The notes under the pieces are model-generated. The model searched no databases. It saw nothing but the letters and a program-made list of their open reading frames with translations, and was not told where the DNA came from. Positions 17,840-26,599 of a DNA stretch of 64,000 nt are shown here, one piece after another. This DNA is from CAIWHR01 sp963843595. GTDB taxonomy: Bacteria > Pseudomonadota > Gammaproteobacteria > Burkholderiales > Casimicrobiaceae. The position numbers and the translations under genes are program-made. Location of the stretch: positions 310,001 to 374,000 of the forward strand of contig CAWJLG010000012.1 of NCBI GenBank assembly GCA_963843595.1, written 5' to 3'. Each line of letters starts with the position of its first letter. The stretch's first letter is position 1.

Positions 17840-18781
17840 ATGCCGAACTCCGAACACGCCATCGTGGTCGAAAAGCTTTGCAAGCGCTATGGAGCCCTTC
17901 TCGCAGTCAACGACGTTTCGTTCACGGTCGAAAGGGGTGAAGTCTTCGCTTTCCTGGGGCCCAACGGCGCGGGCAAGAGCGTCACGGCCGAGGTCATCGA
18001 GACCATCCGTGCGCCGACGTCGGGCAGGGTCACCGTGCTCGACCTTGACGTCGGTAAGCGCAAGGCCGAGATCGTCCGCCGGATCGGCGTGCTTCCCCAG
18101 AACTTCAGCTCGTTCGACCGAATCACCGTTCGCGAAAGCCTGCGGTACTTCGCTCGAGTATTCGGGAGCAAGGTCGACATCGACGTCCTGATGGATCTCA
18201 CCAATCTGAGCGACAAAGCCGACGCCCAGTTCAATACCCTCTCCGGTGGCCTCAAGCAGCGACTCGGGATTGCCGCAGCGCTGGTCAACGATCCGGAAAT
18301 CGTCTTTCTCGACGAACCCACGACCGGACTCGACCCGCATGCCCGGCGCCAGGTATGGGCTGTGATCAAAGGACTCAAGAGCCGCGGGAAGACGGTCTTC
18401 CTCACGACCCACTACATGGAAGAAGTCGAGTTCCTGGCCGACACTGTCGCGATCATCGCGAGGGGCAAGATCGTCGCCATCGATTCGCCAGCGCGCCTCA
18501 TCCAGAAACACCCCGAACAAGCTCGGCTCACACTCGAGTCGATCGACGCGGTGGCGCTTGGCCTGATACAGAAGCTGGGCTTCATCCCTACGCAAACCGA
18601 CGACGGAGATATCTGTGTCCCCATTGGGGACGCGGAGGATGTGCGCGTCATTCTCGACGAAATCCAACGGGCCGGCCTAGTTCTCGCGGGGCTCGACCTG
18701 CGAAAGGCGAGCTTAGAAGAGGTGTTTCTCGAGCTTACCGGGGCGCCACACGATGGCCGTGCACGAGGAGGCACCGGATGA
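17840..18781 (+). CDS. ABC transporter ATP-binding protein
   Basis: A 313-residue ABC ATPase of the type paired with ABC-2 permeases. Walker A GPNGAGKS (residues 40-47), Q-loop LPQNFSSFD, signature LSGGLKQRL (about 134), Walker B EIVFLDEPTTGLD and the switch histidine in LTTHYMEE are all present. It powers export by the permease encoded next, whose ATG overlaps its stop codon (ATGA). Its place inside the lipid locus suggests the cargo is the lipid or a precursor; this is inference. Confidence 0.9.
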   Translation: MPNSEHAIVVEKLCKRYGALLAVNDVSFTVERGEVFAFLGPNGAGKSVTAEVIETIRAPTSGRVTVLDLDVGKRKAEIVRRIGVLPQNFSSFDRITVRESLRYFARVFGSKVDIDVLMDLTNLSDKADAQFNTLSGGLKQRLGIAAALVNDPEIVFLDEPTTGLDPHARRQVWAVIKGLKSRGKTVFLTTHYMEEVEFLADTVAIIARGKIVAIDSPARLIQKHPEQARLTLESIDAVALGLIQKLGFIPTQTDDGDICVPIGDAEDVRVILDEIQRAGLVLAGLDLRKASLEEVFLELTGAPHDGRARGGTG

Positions 18782-19893
18782 CCCCGCGAATCATCGCCGC
18801 CAATCTTGGCGTGCGGCTGCGGAGTTTCTATCGCCAGCGATCGGCGATGTTTTTCACGTTCGCCTTCCCGGTAATCCTTGTGCTCGTCTTTGGCACGATC
18901 TTCACGAAGCCGGAACACCTCAACTTCGATCTTCCCGTGCAGGACTTGAGTGGCACCGAGTCGTCGGCGAAGCTGCTGGAAGCCCTCGCCGCGGATCAGA
19001 CGTTCAGGATCGCGCAGGTGCCCACCGACGTCGATGCCACGCAATATGCCAAGGTGCAAAAGCAGAGCCTCGTGCTCGTGATCCCCAAGAACGTCGACAC
19101 GCCGCAGAATCAGCGCCTGGACCAGCACGGCGTCGCCAACGCCGTGTCGCTGACGTATGTCTACGACCCAAGCTCGACATCGGTGACCACCAAGATCCAA
19201 CTGCTCGAAATGATGGTTGCGGCGGTGAACCAGAATATCACTGGCATCCCACCCCATTTCAAGCTGGTCCCGTCCTCGATTCTGCCGGAACGCTACCGAT
19301 TCATCGAATTCTTCGTCCCCGGCATCATCGCAATGGCGATCATGACTTCGTGCTTGTCGAACGCCCTCAACATGAATGCCGAGCTTCGGCAGAAGGGCAT
19401 CCTCCGCAAGCTTTCGACGACGCCGATCACGCGCGCCGATTGGCTGGTCTCGAGCATCCTGTACCAACTCATACTCTCTGCCATTTCCACCGCAGCAATC
19501 CTCCTCGTCAGCTACGCCGTTTTCGACGTCCGGCTGCACATCAACGCCTGGCTCCCGTTCATCGTCGTTGTCGAGGTCATCGCCTTCGCCGGCATTGGCA
19601 TGCTGCTAACCCCCTTCGCGAAGGAGGCCGAAAGCGCGTCAGCCGTCGCCAACGCTTTCCTGTTTCCGATGATGTTTCTTTCCGGCACGTTCTTTCCGGT
19701 GGAAATGATGCCGGCCTTCCTGCAGGCGTTCGCCAAGCTGCTCCCGCTCTATTACGTGAACGAAGCGCTGCGTGCGGCGATGATTTTCGTCGACCACGCG
19801 GGGACGTTGCAGAACACGGGCGTGACCGCCGCATTCGCCGCGGTCGTATTCGCCGCCGGGACGTTCAAGACGCGTTGGGACGAAGGGACGTGA
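18778..19893 (+). CDS. ABC-2 type permease
   Basis: A 371-residue membrane protein: one N-terminal helix (FFTFAFPVILVLVFGTIF), a large soluble domain (about residues 45-175), then about five helices including ATLLPL-type export segments and the family motif FVPGIIAMAIMTSCL, with LRKLSTTPITRADWL as the coupling loop. This is the DrrB/YhhJ-like ABC-2 permease layout. It begins in a 4-base overlap with the ATPase gene and ends in a GTGA overlap with the next gene, so the three are translated as one operon. Confidence 0.88.
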   Translation: MTPRIIAANLGVRLRSFYRQRSAMFFTFAFPVILVLVFGTIFTKPEHLNFDLPVQDLSGTESSAKLLEALAADQTFRIAQVPTDVDATQYAKVQKQSLVLVIPKNVDTPQNQRLDQHGVANAVSLTYVYDPSSTSVTTKIQLLEMMVAAVNQNITGIPPHFKLVPSSILPERYRFIEFFVPGIIAMAIMTSCLSNALNMNAELRQKGILRKLSTTPITRADWLVSSILYQLILSAISTAAILLVSYAVFDVRLHINAWLPFIVVVEVIAFAGIGMLLTPFAKEAESASAVANAFLFPMMFLSGTFFPVEMMPAFLQAFAKLLPLYYVNEALRAAMIFVDHAGTLQNTGVTAAFAAVVFAAGTFKTRWDEGT

Positions 19894-20864
19894 CTACCGC
19901 AAAGCGAATCCTCTTCATTTGCGGATCGATGAATCAGACCACGCAAATGCACCAGATCTCGCGGCATCTGACCGAGTACCGGCAGGCGTTCACGCCGTAT
20001 TACTGCCACGGCGCTCATGAACTCATGCGGCGCATGAAGCTGCTGGAGTTCACGATCATCGGCGACAAGCTCGCGCAGCGCTGCCAGAGGTATCTTCGGG
20101 AACAGAATTTTGCCATCGACCACGGGGGGCGCCACGGCCCGTACGACCTGGTGCTCACCTGTTCGGATGTCTTCGTCCAGAAAAACATTCGCGGTAGCAG
20201 GATCGTTTTGGTCCAGGAGGGCATCACCGATCCGGAAGACCGCAATTTCCGCCTCGTGCAGCGACACCGCTGGCTCCCGCTCTGGATCGCGGGAACCGCC
20301 GCGACGGGCCTTTCGGACGTCTACCGCGCGTTCTGCGTCGCCAGCGCGGGGTACCGCGACTTCTTCATCCGCAAGGGCGCGAAGGCGGACAAGATCGTGG
20401 TCACCGGTATCCCCAACTTCGACGACTGCCAACGCTATTGCGACAACACCTTCCCTCACCGCAACTTCGTGCTGGTCTGCACGTCCCCGCTGCGGGAGAT
20501 CTTCCGTGGCGAAGACCGGAAGTCGTTCATCCTCGATGCCGTCAGGATCGCCAGCGGACGGCCGCTGATCTTCAAGTTTCATCCCAATGAAGACCTCGCA
20601 CGAGCGGAGAAGGAGGTGAATCGGTATGCCCCGGGCGCCCTGGTCTTCAAGACCGGGAGCGCGGAGGAGATGATCGCCAACTGCGACGTGCTGATCACCC
20701 GATACTCGTCGACCGTGTTTGTCGGACTGGCGCTCGGCAAGGAAACGTATTCGGACTACCCGATGGACGAGTTGCGAAAGTTGGCGCCCCTGCAGAACCA
20801 CTCCGCCGCGCTCAATATCGCGAATGTATGCAGGCGTGTGCTCGAAGATCAGGCGCTGCAGTGA
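19890..20864 (+). CDS. CDP-glycerol glycerophosphotransferase-like protein
   Basis: A 324-residue protein starting at a GTG that overlaps the permease stop (GTGA), with AAGGGA upstream. It has a GT-B-like fold pattern: ILFICGSMNQTTQMHQISRH near the start, LVLTCSDVFVQKNI in the middle, and a C-terminal half with KFHPNEDLARAEKEVN and CDVLITRYSSTVFVGLALGK. The HP and S-S-T motifs recall CDP-glycerol glycerophosphotransferases and related capsule enzymes. In a ceramide-type locus it could add a head group; this is inference. The donor cannot be told from the sequence. Confidence 0.6.
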   Translation: MTTAKRILFICGSMNQTTQMHQISRHLTEYRQAFTPYYCHGAHELMRRMKLLEFTIIGDKLAQRCQRYLREQNFAIDHGGRHGPYDLVLTCSDVFVQKNIRGSRIVLVQEGITDPEDRNFRLVQRHRWLPLWIAGTAATGLSDVYRAFCVASAGYRDFFIRKGAKADKIVVTGIPNFDDCQRYCDNTFPHRNFVLVCTSPLREIFRGEDRKSFILDAVRIASGRPLIFKFHPNEDLARAEKEVNRYAPGALVFKTGSAEEMIANCDVLITRYSSTVFVGLALGKETYSDYPMDELRKLAPLQNHSAALNIANVCRRVLEDQALQ

Positions 20865-20889
20865 CCGACGCGTGCGTGGGGAGCATCCT

Positions 20890-22017
20890 GTGAGCCCCGA
20901 AATCACAGTCCGAGCCACGACGTCGTGGTGGGACCGGCGGCGTTTTCAGCGCCTCCCGTGGGCGATCTACGCGGGCGATCGGAACTGGGTCCCGCCCATC
21001 CTCTCGCAGGAGCGACTGCTGCTGGGCTGGGGGCGACACCCGTTTTTCGCCAATGCCGAGATGGTCACGCTGTTTGCCCAGCGGCGCGGCAAGGTCGCCG
21101 GGCGCGTCGCGGTATTCATCAACAACGTTCATAACCGCAAATATGAGGAAAAGCGGGGATTTTTCGGATTCTTCGAATGCGTCGACGATGTCGCGGTGGC
21201 GCGAAGGCTTTTCGAGGCCGGGCGTGCGTGGCTCGCCCAGCGCGGCATGACGGCGTGGCGCGGGCCGGTGAATCCGTCGCTCAACTATACCTGCGGCCTG
21301 CTCATCGACGGCTTCGACAGCCCGCCGGTGTTTCTGATGACCTACAACCCGCCGTATTATGCCGGGCTGATCGAGGCCTGCGGATTCGCCAAATCGCAAG
21401 ACCTCTACGCGTACGAGATGGATGTCGCACTGCTCGCGAAGTTGGTTGATCGCTACAAGCCCGCGGTGATGTCTTCGCTCGAGGGCGATGATATTTCGGT
21501 GCGGCAATTGGACACATCGCGATTGGACGAGGAAATCAGGACGTATCTCGAAATCTACAACCGCGCGCTCGAGGGCACCTGGGGCTTCACTCCGCTGCAA
21601 GAGGGAGAGGTGAAGCAGATCGCCGCAGATCTTCGCCACATCATCGCGCCCGAATTCATGGCGTTCGCCATGTCCGGCGGCAAGACGGTCGGTGCCGTGC
21701 TCGCACTGCTCGATTACAACCAGATCATCCGCAAGCTCAACGGCCGCCTCCTCCCGTTCGGTATTTTCCGCCTGATGCGGGGGCGCAGGCGGATCGACGT
21801 CGCGCGTGCGATGGCGGTAACGATGTTGCCCGCGTTCCAGCAATCGGGCCTCGGCATCGTTCTGCTCGACCGGCTCGTCGACACCGCAAAGCCGTGGGGC
21901 CTCAAACGCTGGGAATTTTCCTGGGTGCTCGAGAGCAACCAAAGCTCGCGTGGGACGCTCGAGCGCGCGGGAACGAAGCACTGCAAGACCTACCGGATCT
22001 ACGACCGGACGCTGTGA
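20890..22017 (+). CDS. GNAT-fold N-acyltransferase, candidate ceramide synthase
   Basis: A 375-residue protein of the large GNAT-like type. Features include VPPILSQERLLLGWGRHPFF, RVAVFINNVHNRKYEEKRGF, the conserved block WRGPVNPSLNYTCGLLIDGF with VFLMTYNPPYYAGLIEACGF, and a C-terminal GNAT part (AMAVTMLPAFQQSGLGIVLL, ESNQSSRGTLERAGT). Such proteins include the bacterial ceramide synthase (bCerS) that N-acylates the sphingoid base. The GTG start at 20890 has GGGGAGC upstream. Position three genes after the ligase/ACP/oxoamine synthase supports this role. Confidence 0.68.
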   Translation: MSPEITVRATTSWWDRRRFQRLPWAIYAGDRNWVPPILSQERLLLGWGRHPFFANAEMVTLFAQRRGKVAGRVAVFINNVHNRKYEEKRGFFGFFECVDDVAVARRLFEAGRAWLAQRGMTAWRGPVNPSLNYTCGLLIDGFDSPPVFLMTYNPPYYAGLIEACGFAKSQDLYAYEMDVALLAKLVDRYKPAVMSSLEGDDISVRQLDTSRLDEEIRTYLEIYNRALEGTWGFTPLQEGEVKQIAADLRHIIAPEFMAFAMSGGKTVGAVLALLDYNQIIRKLNGRLLPFGIFRLMRGRRRIDVARAMAVTMLPAFQQSGLGIVLLDRLVDTAKPWGLKRWEFSWVLESNQSSRGTLERAGTKHCKTYRIYDRTL

Positions 22018-22074
22018 CGCTCAGCTGTTCTATCGAAAGACTCGGTGCGAGAACGGCAACCGCCGCAGTCGCAA

Positions 22075-23094
22075 TCAAAGCCAGCGCGCCGCGCGATACC
22101 ACTGCGCGGTTTCACGAAGGCGATCGGCGAGTGGCGCTGCGGGCGACCAACCCAGCTGCCGCCGTGCTTTCGCGGACGAACACGTCCACGAACCCGCGAG
22201 AAGATCGGAGATCTTGTCGCGGCCGATCCATCCTGGGCGGTGGCGGAGCCGGGACACGACATCGCCACCCAGACCCATTGCCCGCATCGCCCATTCCGGC
22301 AGATGGACGATGCGGGCACGCGATTTTCCGAGCGCCCGAGCGATCGCGCTGCCGAGCTCCACATGCGAAAGGTCCTCGGCCGCGGCGAAGTAGATGCCAC
22401 GCCCCGAGTCGTCCCCCGCGAGGCGTTCGCCGATCTGTGCCGCGAGCACGATGCATTCGACAATATCGGCAACAGCGATGAGCGAGACGCGCCGGTCGCC
22501 GCGCCCGGGGACGACATGGACACCTGAGTGAGCGATCGGCTTGAATACCTCGTAGACCCCGCGGTCCCCCGCGCCGAACACGATGCACGGCCGCACGATC
22601 GTGATGGGCACCGCACCGGCGTATCTGGCGGCTACGCGCTCGCCGGCCAACTTGCTGCGCCCGTAATCCGATACGGGCTTCGGTGGATCACTCTCGGCTG
22701 TCGGGAACTCGCCCGAGGGTCCCGCCGCGGCGATCGATGAGACGAGCACGAGCACCGGGCGGTCCGCCTGCTCCGCACACGCCGCAGCGACACCGTCGAC
22801 GCCCCCGGCGTTCACGCGCATGAAATCTTGCGCGCACATCGCCCGCACAAGGCCTGCGAGGTGGAACACGAAACGGGCCTTGGATGCCGCGAGGACGCGG
22901 GAGACGCCCACGCGATCATCGATATCGCCGACGATCTGCAGAGCTCCCGCGGACCGCAGCTCGTCGACGTGCGACGTCGCACGCACCAGGCAGGACACAC
23001 GGAAGCCGCGCGCAATGAGCCGGCGCACGAGGTGCGTGCCGATAAATCCGCTGGCGCCGGTGACCAGAACCGATTGCTGGGCCGTGGTGGTCAT
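22075..23094 (-). CDS. NAD-dependent epimerase/dehydratase, candidate CerR-like reductase
   Basis: A 339-residue extended short-chain dehydrogenase. The nucleotide-binding motif is TGASGFIGTHLV (about residues 12-23); catalytic YGRSK is Y144 and K148, with SSIAAAGPSG supplying the serine region. IVRPCIVFGAGDRGVYEVF is the substrate-side motif of the epimerase family. In the Caulobacter ceramide pathway a protein of this fold, CerR, reduces the keto intermediate. It is convergent with the GNAT gene (57 bases apart) rather than in its operon. A GTG at 23121 is an alternative start; neither has a clear ribosome-binding site. Confidence 0.75.
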   Translation of the reverse strand: MTTTAQQSVLVTGASGFIGTHLVRRLIARGFRVSCLVRATSHVDELRSAGALQIVGDIDDRVGVSRVLAASKARFVFHLAGLVRAMCAQDFMRVNAGGVDGVAAACAEQADRPVLVLVSSIAAAGPSGEFPTAESDPPKPVSDYGRSKLAGERVAARYAGAVPITIVRPCIVFGAGDRGVYEVFKPIAHSGVHVVPGRGDRRVSLIAVADIVECIVLAAQIGERLAGDDSGRGIYFAAAEDLSHVELGSAIARALGKSRARIVHLPEWAMRAMGLGGDVVSRLRHRPGWIGRDKISDLLAGSWTCSSAKARRQLGWSPAAPLADRLRETAQWYRAARWL

Positions 23095-23521
23095 GCGCGG
23101 GAACCCGGGCACAGGCGCCACTCACGCCATCGCGATTTCGTCGGCGCGGACCCTCCCGCCGCTTGCAGCGGTGGAATGACGAATTTGCGGCAGGTGTCGG
23201 CTTCCGCGGGCACGGGATGGGCGCCAGTCCGAATCGTTCACGACGTTTGGGCGGGTGGTTTATCCGACGTCCGTGTCGTTGACGGCCCTGCGGCATTCTA
23301 TCTCGACCTGCCGTGGCAACGCTCGGGGCCTGGTCAATGCGTCGATCAATAGCGGCTAGGGCCTCCTCCGGTCGTATCGCGCGTTGCTGCCAGCGACCGT
23401 CTGCTATTCTCGGGCGACGAATGACCGAACGTGGATGACCGCCCCCCAGCGCCCCCACGTCACACAATATGCGAAGCAGCGCGCGCGCTGTTTGCGCCTC
23501 TTCCTCTCGGCCTCACGCCAA
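23095..23521. other. Divergent intergenic region
   Basis: About 430 bases between the divergent epimerase and acyltransferase genes. The acyltransferase frame is open upstream to 23384 but the extension is not protein-like. No dyad copy or hairpin was noticed. Confidence 0.35.
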
Positions 23522-24592
23522 ATGCAAACGCTGGATCATCGCAGGCAGATCGACGGACTTCGGTTCTTTGCGTTCCTGGTCGTGTTTCTGGTGCACGTCG
23601 ATGTCACGCGTTTCTGGTGGGGCAGTTACGGCGTCTCCCTGTTCTTCGTGATCAGCGGATTCCTGATCACCCGAATCCTGATCGCGTTCGAGGACCGGCC
23701 GCGCAAACAGATGCTCAAGAGCTTCTATGCGCGCCGCGCGTTGCGAATTTTCCCCGCCTACTATCTCGTGCTGGGAGTGTCGGCAGCCACGGTCGGCATC
23801 GCTTACCTGCCTGCATATGTTCTCTACGTGATGAACTGGGGGATCTTCTTCTATACGTGGATCCAGCCTGAACTTGCGGACATCGCGTGGGATCCCGTGC
23901 GGATGTACGGCATCCACTTCTGGTCGTTGTGCGTCGAGGAGCAGTTCTATCTTCTCTTTCCGCTGCTGTTTTCCTTCCTGCGGCCGGGGCGCACGAGGCT
24001 TTCCTGGTTGCTTGCGCTTTGGGGCGCATCCATCGGCTTTCGTTTCCTATTTGCGGCGTTCCTGCCAAAGGCGGCGTATGGGCTGATTCCACTGGTCTGC
24101 GGTGAATATCTGGTCGCGGGTGCGGTGGGCGCCGTGGTGTTTGCGGATACGTCGGGTACCGCCGAAAAGATACGCGCTGCTGCCCGTCGATGGCTGTTTC
24201 CGGCCGGCCTCGCGCTGGTGGCAGCACTGTTCGCGCTGTTTCGACCGGAGACGCCGTCGATCGACCACGTCATGCACCCGCCCCACATGCAAACGCTGCT
24301 TGCGCTCGGGTTTCTGGCAATGGTGCTGGGATTGTGGGAAACAAACAACCGCTGGGTGCTCGGATTTTTCAACTACGCACCTTTTCGTTTCCTCGGCAAG
24401 ATCAGCTACGGCCTGTATCTCATCCACCTCTTCATGTGGCCGCTTTTCGAATGGCTCTCCGCGCATTCTGCAATGGTCCGCGAGCTTCCTCCTGTTGCGG
24501 CGCGGCTCGGGCTGACGGTCCTGTTGGCGACGGCAATGTGGCACTTTGTCGAGGCGCCGATCCTGAAGCTCAAGGAAAGACTCCCGTATTGA
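23522..24592 (+). CDS. OafA/YrhL-type membrane acyltransferase
   Basis: A 356-residue integral membrane acyltransferase (acyltransferase 3 family). The family N-terminus is clear: IDGLRFFAFLVVFLVHVDVT with the catalytic His in the first helix, then YGVSLFFVISGFLITRILI and SFYARRALRIFPAYYLVLG with the RxxR motif. About ten helices follow, including HFWSLCVEEQFYLLFPLL. These enzymes O-acylate surface sugars or lipids using acyl-CoA. I chose ATG 23522 from family alignment; it lacks a ribosome-binding site and 23435 is possible. It may modify the product of the lipid locus, but that is a guess from position. Confidence 0.83.
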   Translation: MQTLDHRRQIDGLRFFAFLVVFLVHVDVTRFWWGSYGVSLFFVISGFLITRILIAFEDRPRKQMLKSFYARRALRIFPAYYLVLGVSAATVGIAYLPAYVLYVMNWGIFFYTWIQPELADIAWDPVRMYGIHFWSLCVEEQFYLLFPLLFSFLRPGRTRLSWLLALWGASIGFRFLFAAFLPKAAYGLIPLVCGEYLVAGAVGAVVFADTSGTAEKIRAAARRWLFPAGLALVAALFALFRPETPSIDHVMHPPHMQTLLALGFLAMVLGLWETNNRWVLGFFNYAPFRFLGKISYGLYLIHLFMWPLFEWLSAHSAMVRELPPVAARLGLTVLLATAMWHFVEAPILKLKERLPY

Positions 24593-24603
24593 TCAAAGGC
24601 ATG

Positions 24604-25983
24604 TCAAGGCGGGCACGGGCAGAGCGTCGCTTTCGGCTTGCCCGTCTGCGCCGACTGGCTCTTCGGATTGACCGCACGGCGCCCCGAATCCTGGTCCCTG
24701 AACAACGACAGGTCGATGGCATCGGCCATCGCCCGGTAGCCGACATCGTTCGGATGCAGATTGTCGCCGCTGTCGTAGGCCGGGCGCATCGCGGCCGGAT
24801 CGCCCGGGTCGCGTACCGCTTTGTCGAAATCGATCACTGCGTCGTAGGCTTTGCTGGTCCTGATCCAGTGGTTGACCGCCTGGCGCATTGCCTCGCCGTC
24901 GGAGGTGTAGTAGAGCCCGGGCAGGAACGCCCGGAACGGCGTGAGGGTCCCTCCATAAACCTTGAGGCCCATCGCATGCGCCCGATCGATGATCTGACGA
25001 TGGCCGGCAATGATCTCGTCGGCGGTCGAGGTTCCGGGATACCCGATGTCGTTGATGCCTAGCAGGACGATCAGGTAGCGCGCGCCGGACTGCACCAATA
25101 CATCACGATCCAGACGCGCCGATGCGTTCGTGGCTACCATATCGTGCAGAATCCTGTTGCCGCTGATGCCCGCATTGAGCACCGCGACCTTGCTAGCGCC
25201 CTTCTGCGAGCGCAGCCGCTCGGCCAGACGATTCGGCCAGCGCTTGTTGGCGTCCGGAGTTGAGTGCAACCCGTCGGTTGTCGAGTCGCCGAGCGTGACG
25301 ATGGCCCTCGATTTCGGGGGGGCATCCACGTCGACGCCCGTCAGGAAGTAAAAGGACTGGGTAGTGGTCGCCGTCGGCAGGGAATCGGCACCGCTGTAAT
25401 CCCCTTCAGGCGAGATATAGGTCGTCTGTAACCCCAGCGAATGCTCAGTCGCCGCGAGCGCGTTGCCGGGAACGTAGATGCTGACCGCCAGGTCGCCGCG
25501 GTCGGGCACCGTGAGATTTGCCGGGTCGCTGATGGCCAGAGCGCCAGCCGGGATCGTGGTGGACTCCGACCCGTTGAATGTCAGCACCCGGTCCGAGCCT
25601 GGGGCGATCGATGCGCCGGTGCTGCGCAGGCCCACACGCACCGCGCCGATATGCAGCGAACCCGCACCGTAGGCGTTCGAGAGACGCACACGCAGCCGCT
25701 TGCCGCCGATGCTCACGTGCACGATCTGGCGGATGGTCTGGCCATTGAGCTCGACCGGATGGAACGCGGCTTGAGGGCTCGCGTTCCATGTACCGACCCA
25801 ATGGCTGGCATCGCTCCCGTCCTTGGCCATGGTCGCCGGCGCGATCGCCATGCACGCAATGGCCAGCATCGTCCCTGCGAGAACGGTGAGCGGCCGCCGG
25901 GATACCGCAGTTGAATACGTGGAACAGATCACGATTTTCGACCTCTTGTCGCGTATCGGATGCGGCGGTGTCTGTGACAACAT
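24604..25983 (-). CDS. Secreted SGNH/GDSL-family hydrolase
   Basis: A 459-residue protein with a signal sequence (hydrophobic LTVLAGTMLAIACMAIAPAT, cleavage near MAKDG). Residues 60-230 form an N-terminal beta domain (WVGTWNASPQAAF, RLSNAYGAGSLHIGAVRVG). The SGNH domain follows with block I GDSTTDGL, block II Gly in NAGISGNRI, block III GIND and block V DNLHPNDVGY carrying the catalytic Asp and His. These enzymes are esterases or lipases on sugars or lipids. GGAGAAG precedes the ATG. Two dyad operators (26013, 26198) lie upstream. The gene ends 11 bases from the convergent acyltransferase gene. Confidence 0.85.
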   Translation of the reverse strand: MLSQTPPHPIRDKRSKIVICSTYSTAVSRRPLTVLAGTMLAIACMAIAPATMAKDGSDASHWVGTWNASPQAAFHPVELNGQTIRQIVHVSIGGKRLRVRLSNAYGAGSLHIGAVRVGLRSTGASIAPGSDRVLTFNGSESTTIPAGALAISDPANLTVPDRGDLAVSIYVPGNALAATEHSLGLQTTYISPEGDYSGADSLPTATTTQSFYFLTGVDVDAPPKSRAIVTLGDSTTDGLHSTPDANKRWPNRLAERLRSQKGASKVAVLNAGISGNRILHDMVATNASARLDRDVLVQSGARYLIVLLGINDIGYPGTSTADEIIAGHRQIIDRAHAMGLKVYGGTLTPFRAFLPGLYYTSDGEAMRQAVNHWIRTSKAYDAVIDFDKAVRDPGDPAAMRPAYDSGDNLHPNDVGYRAMADAIDLSLFRDQDSGRRAVNPKSQSAQTGKPKATLCPCPP

Positions 25984-26012
25984 AACTTCTCCCTATACGT
26001 GGGAAACGGCGG

Positions 26013-26028
26013 TGTACGTGCCCGCACA
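26013..26028 (-). promoter_or_regulatory. Dyad operator close to the SGNH hydrolase start
   Basis: TGTACGTGCCCGCACA, one base off the dyad arms. It is only 30 bases before the ATG at 25983; TATAGG lies between them. Its closeness could mean repression rather than activation. Confidence 0.5.
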
Positions 26029-26197
26029 CGAGGTGCACCCATCGAACGAAACTCCGACACCTGCCGAACGTGAGGTCATCGCACCGGAAAATCCTTCGGC
26101 CAGCGCTCCGGCAGCGCGCTTGCTTCAACAACACCGGCCCATCGACGCACCTCGACCATTCGCACAAGCATTCTCCCAGTGCACGCGGTTCGCTGTA

Positions 26198-26213
26198 TGT
26201 TCGGTATCGAACA
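26198..26213 (-). promoter_or_regulatory. Perfectly symmetric dyad upstream of the SGNH hydrolase
   Basis: TGTTCGGTATCGAACA, a perfect 16-bp palindrome of the TGTNCG type. On the minus strand GAGAAT lies 22 bases downstream as a -10 candidate. It is 215 bases before the hydrolase start. Confidence 0.65.
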
Positions 26214-26550
26214 TTGTCGCTTATCGGCTATGGCTGTCGTTGCCTCGCTGACAGTCCCGTCGCGGCCGACGCGTCTCGATCCTCGTCAAATCTCCCAATT
26301 CGATCGCGCGGTAGATAGGATCAACGACGAACGCATCTGCGAGAATGCGTACATAGATAACGAACACGTCGGTTTTCAGCCCGAGTGGGGTGGCTGCCCG
26401 GGTACGTGCGCCAGCGAACAGACGCTGACGACTGTCGCGCGTATCTTGCGATCTGAACGTTAGACGCGCCCTGCACGCCGAGAGGCCCACGTGTTGCAAC
26501 ATTGACGTGGTGGGTCTTCAAGACGCTAGATTTGAGTCTTTGCGTTTTCT
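26214..26550. other. Intergenic region between divergent genes
   Basis: No gene seen. ACATAGATAACGAACA (26351-26366) has one good half-site of the dyad only. TTGACG (26493) with TAGATT 19 bases later is a possible promoter for the gene at 26600. Confidence 0.35.
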
Positions 26551-26575
26551 GGTATTCGATGGGGTTTCGAATACC
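26551..26575 (+). repeat. Inverted repeat in the leader of the 26600 gene
   Basis: GGTATTCGA and TCGAATACC form a perfect 9-bp inverted repeat with a 7-base spacer, 25 bases before the start codon. It could be an operator or an mRNA hairpin next to the ribosome-binding site. Confidence 0.5.
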
Positions 26576-26599
26576 GCGCTTGAATCGCAAGGAACTCAC

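Noticed and set aside
26351..26366. Half-site TAACGAACA upstream of the 26600 gene
   Set aside because: Only one arm matches.
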